A stretch of DNA of 64,000 nucleotides from JBBQYA01 sp031412335 (GTDB lineage: Bacteria > Bacteroidota > Bacteroidia > Sphingobacteriales > Sphingobacteriaceae): assembly GCA_031412335.1 (NCBI GenBank), contig JANOCT010000032.1:1-64000 (forward strand). The letters are read 5' to 3'. Below the pieces are notes generated by a model, which saw only the letters and a program-made list of their open reading frames with translations, had not been told where the DNA came from and did not search any database. Made by a program: the position numbers and the translations under genes. Positions 35,435 to 44,181 of the stretch are shown here, piece by piece (positions within the stretch are counted from its first letter, which is position 1; every line of letters starts with the position of its first letter).

Positions 35435-36802
35435 TTAATTACCTTTCCCCAATTCCTTTTCATTTATAACATGACTCCATTTTAATTCTCCATTTTTATC
35501 TTTTGTTTCAATCGTTAAATTTCGATCTGATTTTGAACCACTAACTTTAATTAACCCAAAATTTTGCTCCATCGTTAAAGTACCCTTTACTCTATCTGGA
35601 TTATTGAATTCAGGATGGTCTGGTTTTAAATTTGTAACACCCGAAGTAAGTGGAGAACAAGTAAATTCATAAATCGGATATGTTGTAATTTGAGTGTGCT
35701 TTTGCAATTGGGTATAATGTCTATCACCAGATAAAAGTACCACTCCCGAAATTCCTGAATTCTTTATAAAAGAAGTAAATTCCTGATATTCCGAAGGAAA
35801 AAAAGTCAAGCCTTCGTATTTATTTAGCTTATCCAAAAACTGATTTCCGTTTACAATAATTTTAAATGTTGCTCTAGACGTAATCAATTGATCTTTTAAC
35901 CATTCCATTTGTTCTTTTCCCCACATTACTTTGTCTGCATTTGGTTTTCCATTTACTGAGTCTGGCATTCGATTCGGTGCTCTGAAATATCTATCGTCTA
36001 ACAAAAAAATATCTACATCCGAAAAACTTACTTTGGAATAAATTCCCTGATCATTTTTACCGACCGTTTTATTTGCCCAATACGTTTTAAATAGTTCTCT
36101 ACTTTCTTGCTTAAATTCAAAACCTCTGTCAGCGTCATTTGGACCATAATCATGATCGTCCCATATTGCATAATTTGCTTGAGTTGTTAATAATTCCTGC
36201 ATTTCAGGAACCGATCTGTCATGTTTTTGACGATATATTAAACCTGAAACGCTGCTAAAATCTGGCTCTCGGTAATAAAAATTGTCGCCACCCCAAATCA
36301 TAAAATCTGCTTTTGATTTAGCCATTGATTTAAATATTGAAGGATCTGAACCATATCCTTTTCCGGGTCTATCGTACAAACTATCATTAAAATAAGCGCA
36401 AGAACCTACCATAAATGAAAAATCGGGAGGATTTGGCTGACGAAATTCCCAAAGAAACCTGGTTTTAAAAGTTAGTGGATAATTAAACGTAACAAATTTT
36501 TTATCTGCTTTAATATTATAAATGTATTTCGTTCCCATTTCCAATTCTTCTAAAATGAATTTTACTGGCTTGGGATTTATTTTATCAATTATAATTTTCT
36601 GGGCTTTCTTTTTCTCTGGTTTTAATTCCGGAAAATACGTTATCTCAAGCGTTTGAACTCCCAATGCAGGTTCTACCCAAATCGCAACTTCTCGATGCTC
36701 AACATAGCCAAGCATAGGTCCAGAGATTAAATATTTTTGTTGAGAATAGGCAGTGAATCCATAAATATTAAGCAGAAATAGTATTATCGCAATTTTTTTC
36801 AT
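35435..36802 (-). CDS. PhoD-like alkaline phosphatase/phosphodiesterase
   Basis: 455 residues with a signal peptide (about 1-20, ending TAYSQ), so exported. An N-terminal fibronectin-like section (about 22-120) is followed by the metallophosphoesterase core: FMVGSCAYFND, FMIWGGDNFYYREPDF, YAIWDDHDYGPNDADRGF, KIIVNGNQFLDKL and VVLLSGDRHYTQLQ. These D/N/H residues bind the metals in the PhoD family, normally calcium and iron. It probably releases phosphate from esters or polymers in the periplasm. No Tat twin-arginine motif is visible; the leader looks Sec-type. It stands alone beside an intergenic repeat. Confidence 0.88.
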   Translation of the reverse strand: MKKIAIILFLLNIYGFTAYSQQKYLISGPMLGYVEHREVAIWVEPALGVQTLEITYFPELKPEKKKAQKIIIDKINPKPVKFILEELEMGTKYIYNIKADKKFVTFNYPLTFKTRFLWEFRQPNPPDFSFMVGSCAYFNDSLYDRPGKGYGSDPSIFKSMAKSKADFMIWGGDNFYYREPDFSSVSGLIYRQKHDRSVPEMQELLTTQANYAIWDDHDYGPNDADRGFEFKQESRELFKTYWANKTVGKNDQGIYSKVSFSDVDIFLLDDRYFRAPNRMPDSVNGKPNADKVMWGKEQMEWLKDQLITSRATFKIIVNGNQFLDKLNKYEGLTFFPSEYQEFTSFIKNSGISGVVLLSGDRHYTQLQKHTQITTYPIYEFTCSPLTSGVTNLKPDHPEFNNPDRVKGTLTMEQNFGLIKVSGSKSDRNLTIETKDKNGELKWSHVINEKELGKGN

Positions 36803-36883
36803 TTTTTACTTTTTTGTAAATTAAAGGAATCTGTTTAAGATCTAATGTTAAGAAATAGTTAATTCTTGAAATGGTAAAACTTG

Positions 36884-37158
36884 GAGCACCTTCTTTTTCT
36901 TTGTGTCTTAGTGGTTCATAATTTTTGTGATACAACCCCTTAAGAAAATCATACAACATAATACTTTTACTTGCTTTGCAATGCTGAGGCACGAAGCATC
37001 TTTGTTCTTGCTGTTTTCAATCGTATTTGAAGAGATTCTTCGTGCCTCAGAATTAACAAAAGGAAGTTTTTTGCATAAACAGGAACATTTTCTTTAAAAA
37101 GAATTTAAAACTATGTGCACCTTCTTTTTCTTTGTGTCTTTGAGGTTCAATAATTTTT
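36884..37158. repeat. First copy of a tandemly duplicated intergenic repeat
   Basis: A block of about 275 bases that recurs about 285 bases downstream with few changes. It begins and ends with a degenerate element of about 43 bases (GCACCTTCTTTTTC then TTTGTGTCTT and GGTTCA). Its centre contains the inverted repeat CTGAGGCACGAAG (36984-36996) / CTTCGTGCCTCAG (37038-37050). Both elements resemble interspersed intergenic repeats seen in many Bacteroidota genomes. No coding function is supported. Confidence 0.8.
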
Positions 37159-37169
37159 CTTAAAACTTT

Positions 37170-37443
37170 GAGCACCTTCTTTTCTTTGTGTCTTGTAGGT
37201 TCAAAATTTTTGTGATACAACCCCTTAAGAAAATCATACAACATAATACTTTTGCTTGCTTTGCAATGCTGAGGCACGAAGCATCTTTGTTCTTGCTGTT
37301 TTCAATCGTATTTGAAGAGATTCTTCGTGCCTCAGAATTAACAAAAAGAAGTTTTTTGCATAAACAGGAACATTTTCTTTAAAAAGAATTTAAAACTTTG
37401 TGCACCTTCTTTTTCTTTGTGTCTTTATGGTTCAATAATTTTC
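37170..37443. repeat. Second copy of the tandemly duplicated intergenic repeat
   Basis: Near-identical to 36884-37158, including the inverted repeat (at 37269-37281 and 37323-37335). The two copies are separated by about 11 bases. A fifth partial element (TCTTTGTGGTTCAAAATTC) follows at about 37448-37466, next to the sugar-dehydrogenase gene. High identity of the two copies suggests a recent duplication. Confidence 0.8.
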
Positions 37444-37522
37444 TTGAGTCTTTGTGGTTCAAAATTCTAACTTAGAAGTTCAATCTGTCACGATTTTTGT
37501 TAACAAAAAAATAAAACTGAAT

Positions 37523-38884
37523 ATGAAAAAATTAATTACTCCTATTCTCAGCGTACTCTCTATTATACTTTTCAGCTGTCAAGCAAACTCGCAAACGCTT
37601 GTAACACGAGTAGTAGCTCAAAACTTTGAACATCCTTGGGAAATTATTTGGGGTCCAGACAATCAATTATGGATGACTGAGCGAGTTGGAAAAATAACCC
37701 GGGTTGATCCAGTAACTGGAACAAAAACACCCTTATTAACTATTCCTCAAGTGGTTACAGGTGGCGAAAGAGGACTGTTAGGAATGGCTTTACATCCAAA
37801 TTTCACTACTATACCGCAGCTATTTGTTGCTTTTACCTATTTAGACGGGAATGATGATAAGGTAAAAGTTGTTCGATATGATTATGCGAATAACGCTTTA
37901 ACCAATCCATTTACGATAATTGAAAATATTGAAGGAAATACAACACATGATGGTTGCCGATTATTTATCGATGCAAATCTGAAACTATTTATTACAACTG
38001 GAGATGCTCAAAATCTTAGCGCACCTCAAAATTTGGCTAACTTAAATGGAAAAGTACTTCGGCTAAATCTGGATGGAAGTATACCCTCAGATAATCCAAA
38101 CCCAAATTCGAAAGTATGGAGTTCTGGACATCGAAATTCACAAGGTTTTGTAATTGCAAATGGTAAAATTTATGCTTCGGAACATGGCCCAGATCAGGAT
38201 GATGAAATTAATATAATTACTGCTGGTGGAAATTATGGCTGGCCAAATATTAAAGGAGCTTGTAACGAAGCTTCTGAGACTGTTTTTTGTGCAGATTCAA
38301 ACGTTATTGTACCAATTGCAGCTTGGACACCAACCATAGCAACCGCAGGATTAGATTATTATAACAATTCTGCCATTCCAGAATGGAGTAATTCTTTGTT
38401 ATTAACTACATTAAAAGATGAATCGTTAAGAATTTTAACATTGAATCAAGCTGGAACCGCCGTTACCAACCAGGCTACTAAATTTAAAAGCCAATTTGGT
38501 AGAATAAGAGATTTATGTATTTCGCCTGCAGGAAAAGTTTATATTGTTACCACAAATGGTACAAGTTTTCAAGGTGGAATAGGAGATCGAATAATAGAAA
38601 TAAGTAATTCTACTTCTGGTATTGCAACAACAAAAACCAGTTTTTTTTCAGTATTTCCAAACCCAATTGCGAATTCAAAAGAAGCTATTTTAAATTTTGC
38701 TAAAACCGGAAATTACTTCTTAAACCTAACTGATATGAATGGTAAATCAATTTTAAAACAAACAATAGCAGCCAATGCTGATATACCTTTTTCTTTATCT
38801 CTACCTAAAATTTCAAAAGGAATTTATTTTTTAGGAATTAACGGAACAGAAGGTTCAGAAAACGTTAAATTAATAATAGATTAA
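37523..38884 (+). CDS. Secreted PQQ-type glucose/sorbosone dehydrogenase with T9SS sorting domain
   Basis: 453 residues from the ATG at 37523; an earlier GTG at 37454 lies inside the repeat and would push the signal peptide inward. The signal has a lipoprotein-like IILFSCQANSQ. The beta-propeller has FEHPWEIIWGPDNQLWMTER, GGERGLLGMALHPNF, HDGCRLFIDANLKLFITTGD and SEHGPDQDDEINI, matching the GSDH family. The C-terminal T9SS domain begins at about 372 with FSVFPNPI and ends in SENVKLIID. It probably oxidises sugars or alcohols at the cell surface. PQQ binding is inferred from the family only. Confidence 0.87.
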   Translation: MKKLITPILSVLSIILFSCQANSQTLVTRVVAQNFEHPWEIIWGPDNQLWMTERVGKITRVDPVTGTKTPLLTIPQVVTGGERGLLGMALHPNFTTIPQLFVAFTYLDGNDDKVKVVRYDYANNALTNPFTIIENIEGNTTHDGCRLFIDANLKLFITTGDAQNLSAPQNLANLNGKVLRLNLDGSIPSDNPNPNSKVWSSGHRNSQGFVIANGKIYASEHGPDQDDEINIITAGGNYGWPNIKGACNEASETVFCADSNVIVPIAAWTPTIATAGLDYYNNSAIPEWSNSLLLTTLKDESLRILTLNQAGTAVTNQATKFKSQFGRIRDLCISPAGKVYIVTTNGTSFQGGIGDRIIEISNSTSGIATTKTSFFSVFPNPIANSKEAILNFAKTGNYFLNLTDMNGKSILKQTIAANADIPFSLSLPKISKGIYFLGINGTEGSENVKLIID

Positions 38885-38901
38885 AAGAAAATAATTTTTA
38901 G

Positions 38902-38938
38902 AAAAAGTCCTCCTCATAAAATTGCGGAGGACTTTTTT
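38902..38938 (+). terminator. Rho-independent terminator after the sugar dehydrogenase
   Basis: AAAAAGTCCTCC (38902-38913) pairs perfectly with GGAGGACTTTTT (38926-38937), with a 12-base loop and a T-rich end. The stem is A/T-flanked on both sides and may also work on the minus strand. Confidence 0.88.
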
Positions 38939-38949
38939 ATTTTTATACG

Positions 38950-41403
38950 ATGGAAAAAGGTTCAACCTTACTTAAAAATTGGTACAAACAAAAAGGTTGG
39001 AAAGAATTTGAATTTCAAAATCAAGTTAAGGATGCGTATTTAGCTAATAAAAATGGCTTATTAAATGCACCAACGGGTTCTGGAAAAACATATGCATTGT
39101 TTCTTCCGGTGTTGCTAGAGTATATTATTGCCAATCCCGATTATACCAAATCAAAGAAAAATGGATTACAATTAATTTGGATTACTCCACTTCGTGCCCT
39201 TACCCAGGACATTAGAAAAGCAATGGAAAACGCTTGTTCTGAAATGGGAATTGCTTGGAAAATAGCAGTAAGATCTGGTGATACGAGTACAAAAGAACGG
39301 AATGAACAGAAAAAGCAAATGCCAGAAGTGTTGCTTACCACTCCAGAAAGTATTCAAATAATGCTTGCACAAAAAGATTATGCTTCTCTTTTCGGAAATT
39401 TAAAATGTATTGTTATTGATGAATGGCATGAAATATTAGGAACAAAGCGAGCCGTTCAATTAGAATTAAGTCTTTCTAGAATTAGAGCCATTCACCCAAC
39501 ATTTAAAACTTGGGCCATTTCAGCCACTATCGGAAATCTGGAAGAAGCAGCTGAAGTATTATTAGGTTCGGAAGTAAACAATGGAAATTACCAGCTTATA
39601 AAAGCTGATATTAAAAAGAAAACGATTATTAAATCTATAATTCCGGATGAAATAGAAAAATTTTCTTGGGCTGGCCACCTAGGTATAAAACTTCTTCCGC
39701 AAGTAATGCCTATAATAGAAAAAAGTGGAACTACCTTACTTTTTACCAATACAAGATCGCAAACAGAAATTTGGTACCAGGCAATTTTAGCTAACTATCC
39801 AGAATATGCCGGAATAATGGCAATGCATCATGGTTCAATTGATGGTGAATTAAGAACCTGGGTAGAAAATGCCTTGCACGAAGGAATTTTAAAAGTGGTT
39901 GTTTGTACTTCGTCTTTGGATTTGGGTGTTGATTTTCGTCCGGTTGATACGGTAATTCAAGTTGGAAGCCCAAAAGGAATTTCACGCTTTATGCAACGAG
40001 CTGGAAGAAGTGGACATAGCCCAGGAGCTACCAGTATTATTTATTTTGTACCCACACATTCCTTAGAATTAACTGAAGGAGCCGCGCTAAAACAAGCCAT
40101 GGCCGATGAAGTGTATGAAAGTCGCGATCCGATTGTTTTGGCAATGGATGTATTAACGCAGTATTTGGTTACGTTGGCCGTTTCAGATGGTTTTTATCCT
40201 GAGCAACTATTTATTGAGGTAAAAAAAACCCATGCATATTCAGATTTAGAACGATCGGAATTTCAAGAAATATTATCTTTTATTACCGTTGGCGGAAATA
40301 CATTATCACAATATGATGAATATTTAAAAGTAGATATTGAACCCAATGGCTTATATAAAGTAAACTCGCGAAGAGTGGCAATGCGACATCGCCTATCCAT
40401 GGGAACCATTGTAAGTGAGCTTAGTATGAGTGTTCAATTTGTTTCGGGTGGTAGAATTGGGACTATTGAAGAAGGATTTATTGCCAAATTAAAACCCGGA
40501 AATGTGTTTTGGTTTGCTGGAAGAAGTCTAGAATATTTAAAATCAAAAGGAATGGTTGCTTATGTAAGAAAGTCAACCAAAAAAACGGGAATGATACCCA
40601 GTTGGGCTGGAGGCAGAATGCCTCTATCATCTCAATTATCAAAAGTATTGCGCCAAAAAATAAGTGAAGCTGCTGATGGAATATTTAAAGATGAAGAACT
40701 AATTGCATTAAAACCATTGTTAGATTTGCAAAATAGTTTATCAAAACTGCCTTGCGATGATGAATTATTAATAGAATATTTTATTTCAAAAGAAGGAACG
40801 CATATTTTGGTTTATCCGTTCGAAGGAAGATTGGTTCATGAAGGGATGGCTTCTTTGCTTTCTTATCGCATCGCAAAACAAAAACCGATGTCGTTTTCAT
40901 TAGCCATGAATGATTATGGTTTTGAAATGTTAACTGATGCAGAAGTTCCAATAGAATTTTTGAATAAAGCGCTTTTTAGCATCGAAAACTTATTAGATGA
41001 TATTTTGCATAGTTTAAATGCGAATGAATTAGCCCGAAGAAAATTTAGAGATATCGCCAATATTGCCGGATTAATTTTTACTGGATTTCCGGGTAAGAAT
41101 ATTAGTAATAAACATTTGCAGGCCTCATCATCTTTATTGTTTGACGTATTTGAAGAGTACGAACCAAACAATTTATTGATAAAGCAAGCATATACCGAAG
41201 CGTTAACTGTTCAATTAGAAGAATTTAGAATGAGGGAAGCACTTCGACGAATTTCGCAACAGAAAATAATTGTAAAAATAATTGAACGACCTACGCCTTT
41301 TGCCTTTCCGATAATGGTTGATAGTTTGAATCGAGAAAAATTGAGTACCGAAAGTTTAGAAGATCGAATAAAAAAAATGCAGATACGGTATGATAAAGCA
41401 TAA
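38950..41403 (+). CDS. Ligase-associated DEXH-box DNA helicase (Lhr-like)
   Basis: 817 residues. Superfamily 2 helicase: motif I NAPTGSGKTYALFLP, motif II IDEWHEILG, motif III SATIGNLEEA, and motifs V-VI GVDFRPVDTVIQVGSPKGISRFMQRAGRSGHSPG. Winged-helix and Lhr-type C-terminal parts complete the length typical of the ligase-associated DNA damage response helicase. In many bacteria it is beside an ATP-dependent DNA ligase, an exonuclease and PdeM. Here PdeM lies 4.4 kb downstream and no ligase is in the window. It probably unwinds damaged DNA. Confidence 0.92.
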   Translation: MEKGSTLLKNWYKQKGWKEFEFQNQVKDAYLANKNGLLNAPTGSGKTYALFLPVLLEYIIANPDYTKSKKNGLQLIWITPLRALTQDIRKAMENACSEMGIAWKIAVRSGDTSTKERNEQKKQMPEVLLTTPESIQIMLAQKDYASLFGNLKCIVIDEWHEILGTKRAVQLELSLSRIRAIHPTFKTWAISATIGNLEEAAEVLLGSEVNNGNYQLIKADIKKKTIIKSIIPDEIEKFSWAGHLGIKLLPQVMPIIEKSGTTLLFTNTRSQTEIWYQAILANYPEYAGIMAMHHGSIDGELRTWVENALHEGILKVVVCTSSLDLGVDFRPVDTVIQVGSPKGISRFMQRAGRSGHSPGATSIIYFVPTHSLELTEGAALKQAMADEVYESRDPIVLAMDVLTQYLVTLAVSDGFYPEQLFIEVKKTHAYSDLERSEFQEILSFITVGGNTLSQYDEYLKVDIEPNGLYKVNSRRVAMRHRLSMGTIVSELSMSVQFVSGGRIGTIEEGFIAKLKPGNVFWFAGRSLEYLKSKGMVAYVRKSTKKTGMIPSWAGGRMPLSSQLSKVLRQKISEAADGIFKDEELIALKPLLDLQNSLSKLPCDDELLIEYFISKEGTHILVYPFEGRLVHEGMASLLSYRIAKQKPMSFSLAMNDYGFEMLTDAEVPIEFLNKALFSIENLLDDILHSLNANELARRKFRDIANIAGLIFTGFPGKNISNKHLQASSSLLFDVFEEYEPNNLLIKQAYTEALTVQLEEFRMREALRRISQQKIIVKIIERPTPFAFPIMVDSLNREKLSTESLEDRIKKMQIRYDKA

Positions 41404-41470
41404 ATTTCATAAAAATACCGCTAAAAAATATAAGTGAGCCATTTTTTTGCTTTCAACATTGCTAAGATAA

Positions 41471-41493
41471 TTTGTACACATAATGTGTACAAA
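41471..41493. promoter_or_regulatory. 23-bp perfect inverted repeat, probable operator
   Basis: TTTGTACACAT (41471-41481), one A, then ATGTGTACAAA (41483-41493): an 11-base arm palindrome. It is 107 bases upstream of the phase-variable surface-protein ATG and 68 bases after the helicase stop. There is no T-run after it, so it is not a terminator. The size and symmetry fit a homodimeric transcription factor. The regulator is unknown. Confidence 0.55.
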
Positions 41494-41550
41494 ACACTTG
41501 TTTTAAATTGCTAGGAGCTATACTTAACAATTCCTTAACATAAAAATAAT

Positions 41551-41581
41551 TTGGAATTCTAAAATTTGTACCTTACCTTGT
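41551..41581 (+). promoter_or_regulatory. Candidate promoter of the surface-protein gene
   Basis: TTG at 41551-41553, then 20 bases, then TACCTTGT at 41574-41581, a near match to the Bacteroidota TTG-N-TAnnTTTG promoter (one T short). It ends 18 bases before the ATG at 41600. Confidence 0.35.
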
Positions 41582-41599
41582 TTTCTTAAACCAATAAAA

Positions 41600-44174
41600 A
41601 TGAAAAATGTAACACAACTCAAAAAAACAGGCATTTTGCAAATCTGCATTCTTGCCATTTTGTCATGGGGGGGGGGTATTTAACCCTGCAATGGCACAAA
41701 ACAATGTGAATGGATTTACTGCTAATGCCGGGCAGATGAAGGATACGGATGGTTCACTTCGTTCGGATTTACTTTACACAGCAAACGCTGCAGGAGCAAA
41801 AATTTATTTACGTCAAACAGGTATTAGTTTTTGTTGGTACCAAGCAGCAGCCGATTCATTAAAAAAAGATTCTGCTTATCGAATGGATGTTGATTTTGTA
41901 AATGCTAGTTCTAACCTATTGGTTACTCCAAGTGCTTTACAAAGCAGTTACAGCAATTACTTTATTGGTAATGTATCTTCGAGTAATGTTTCTGAATATG
42001 GAAAAGTAATCTACCAAAATCTATGGCCCAATATTGATTTGACATTATCTATTGATTCATCAGGCTTTACTTATAAATATCATTTAAAAAAGGGGGCAAA
42101 TCCTAATGATATAAAAATTGTTTATAATGGAGGAAAGTCTTTCCAAACGGGAAGTAAGTCCATGTCTATTACAATTCCATTTGGTAAAAGTATTAGTTTT
42201 TTAAACCCAAGCATTAAAAGCTTAGGAGCTACGAAAAACAAACCAGTCATCACAAGCAGTCTGAACAGTAGTAAGGTAAACAGTTTTAGTTTTAGCAATT
42301 TAAATGTAAACGCAGAATATGAGGTGGTACAGGTTGCAAGTGCTGCTGCACCTTGCAATCCTTGTCCACCCAATCCTAATCCAGGTCCTTACACCGCTAA
42401 TAAATGGACAACTTATTATGGGGCAAATTATTTTGATATCGCTAATGACGTTTTCATTGATATTAATTCAAATATATACGTTATTGGTACAACGAATAGT
42501 TTTGACTTTCCCTTTGATGCTAATGCTATTATGCCATCACCTCAAGGTGGTGATGATGCATTTGTGGTCAAATTTAACCGCAATCGTGAAAAAGTCTTTG
42601 CCACTTATTATGGAGGAAACAATACGGATGAAGGAGTTGGAATAACAGTAGGCAATACTGGGTTAATCTATATTATAGGTAATACTTATAGCACTAATAT
42701 TTTAGCAGTAGGCGCAGGATACGCCAAACCTACACGTGCACCTCATTCTGGAGATCGTCAAGGCTTCATTGCAAGAATATCAACTAACGGAAATTCTTTA
42801 GAATGGTCTACTTACTTTAGCAGTTTCAATGATTTAACACTTTCTGACGTTTGTATTGATGGAAACAATTTATGTATAGTAGGGAATTTACAGAATCCAA
42901 CCCAACAATACTCAATTGACCTAAAGACTTTTGCAGGTGGATATAACCAAAATGCTAGCCAAACAAGTTTAGTAAGTTGTTCATTTATCACGAAATTTAG
43001 CTTGGCTACCAATCAGCTAGTTTGGTCTTCATATCTTGGATCAACATCACACGGTACCCAGCTTATGAGCTGCTCGGCAGATGCTAATGGAAATTTAGTA
43101 GTAGGCGGATTAACTTATGCTTCAGGTTCGTTAGGTTGTAATCTAGTTGCCACAACAACATTACCAATTTGTAAACCACTATCAAATTCTTATTCTCAAT
43201 TAGCAAATAGTGGTCAAAAAGATTTATACATTGCAAGATTCAGCAATAGTAATGCAATAACGTATGCCACTTTGTACGGAGGATCCAATAACGAAGAAAC
43301 GTACGCTAACAGTATAGATCTAGGAGCAAATGGAGATATCTATGTTACAGGTTCTACATACAGCACCAACTTACCTGGACCTAACTTATATTCTACAGCT
43401 CAACTAAATAATGGAGGATCTTTAGATGCTTTTGTTCTCAGATTTAATTCTCAAGGAGTTCGTAGCTTTGCCTCTTACCTTGGAGGCCAATATTTAGACT
43501 TTGGCAAAGGCATCAAATCAATGCCACCTTACGGTTATGCAGTAATTGGTCAAACAAATAGTGATAACTTTCCTACTCAGCAAAGACCGAATTCATATTT
43601 TGACGGTCAAGTCAATAATAACTTATTTGGCACTTCAGATGGTTTTTATACTGAATATTCATCAGTTAATCAAAGAATACATAGTACGTTTATTGGAGGC
43701 TCGGGTTTTGATCAAGTTCGGGCAATTGGGACTTACAAAGACTTACAAATTGTAGACGATATTGTATTGGTTGGAAGTACAGAAGGGCTATTAAATTTTC
43801 CCTTAAATGATATTCTGCCCGGTACAAATGATTATTTTCAAGGTTCAATCAATGGTGGCGTAGATGCTTTTATTATGAACCTGAAATACAATTGCGGCAA
43901 TACCTGTAGAAGCATATTATCAAATTACCAACCAGAATTCGATGTCTATCCTAATCCATCTAACGGCATCGTTAGTATTAAATCAACAATCGAAGAAAAG
44001 TTTTTATCAATTTCAGTTTACAATGCAGTAGGTAAAATGGTGCATAATAAAACCATGGTAACTCCGGAAAATGAATTAAACTTAGACCTATCAGAAAACG
44101 CAGCAGGCATTTATTTCTTACGGATAATTACTGAACAAGGCTTATTAAGAACAAAGAAAATCATTTTAAATTAA
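41600..44174 (+). CDS. T9SS surface protein with SBBP-type repeats, out of frame at a poly-G tract
   Basis: The ATG at 41600 encodes MKNVTQLKKTGILQICILAI and LSWGGG, a signal peptide, and meets a TAA at 41681. The long mature frame, opening at 41613 and readable from about 41652, continues as VFNPAMAQNNVNGFTANAGQ to the stop at 44174, about 830 residues. The switch between frames falls on ten consecutive G (41667-41676); nine G would join them into one protein of about 857 residues with a normal AMA-Q cleavage site. The mature part has a DUF7948-like N-terminus, SBBP-type beta-propeller repeats (TTYYGANYFDIANDVF, YATLYGGSNNEET) and a C-terminal T9SS domain (FDVYPNPSNGIVSIKS). The protein is predicted to be a surface adhesin or stalk. 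Confidence 0.8.
41667..41676 (+). repeat. Ten-G homopolymer tract, probable phase-variation switch
   Basis: Ten G in an otherwise AT-rich region, inside the signal-peptide coding part. At 10 G the frame is shifted by one and stops nine bases later; 9 G (or 12) would give the full-length surface protein. Slipped-strand mispairing at such tracts is the classic contingency mechanism, but a sequencing miscount is possible. Confidence 0.75.
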
Positions 44175-44181
44175 GAACCAT

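Noticed and set aside
36768..37277. Two nearly identical minus-strand frames of 74 codons
   Set aside because: They are produced by the duplicated intergenic repeat and share no sign of a gene apart from that duplication.
36884..37466. CRISPR array
   Set aside because: The repeated elements have irregular spacing, vary in sequence and lack unique spacers of uniform length; no cas genes are near.
37454..37522. GTG start for the sugar dehydrogenase
   Set aside because: The extra 23 residues come from the repeat and place a normal signal peptide inside the protein; the ATG at 37523 is better.
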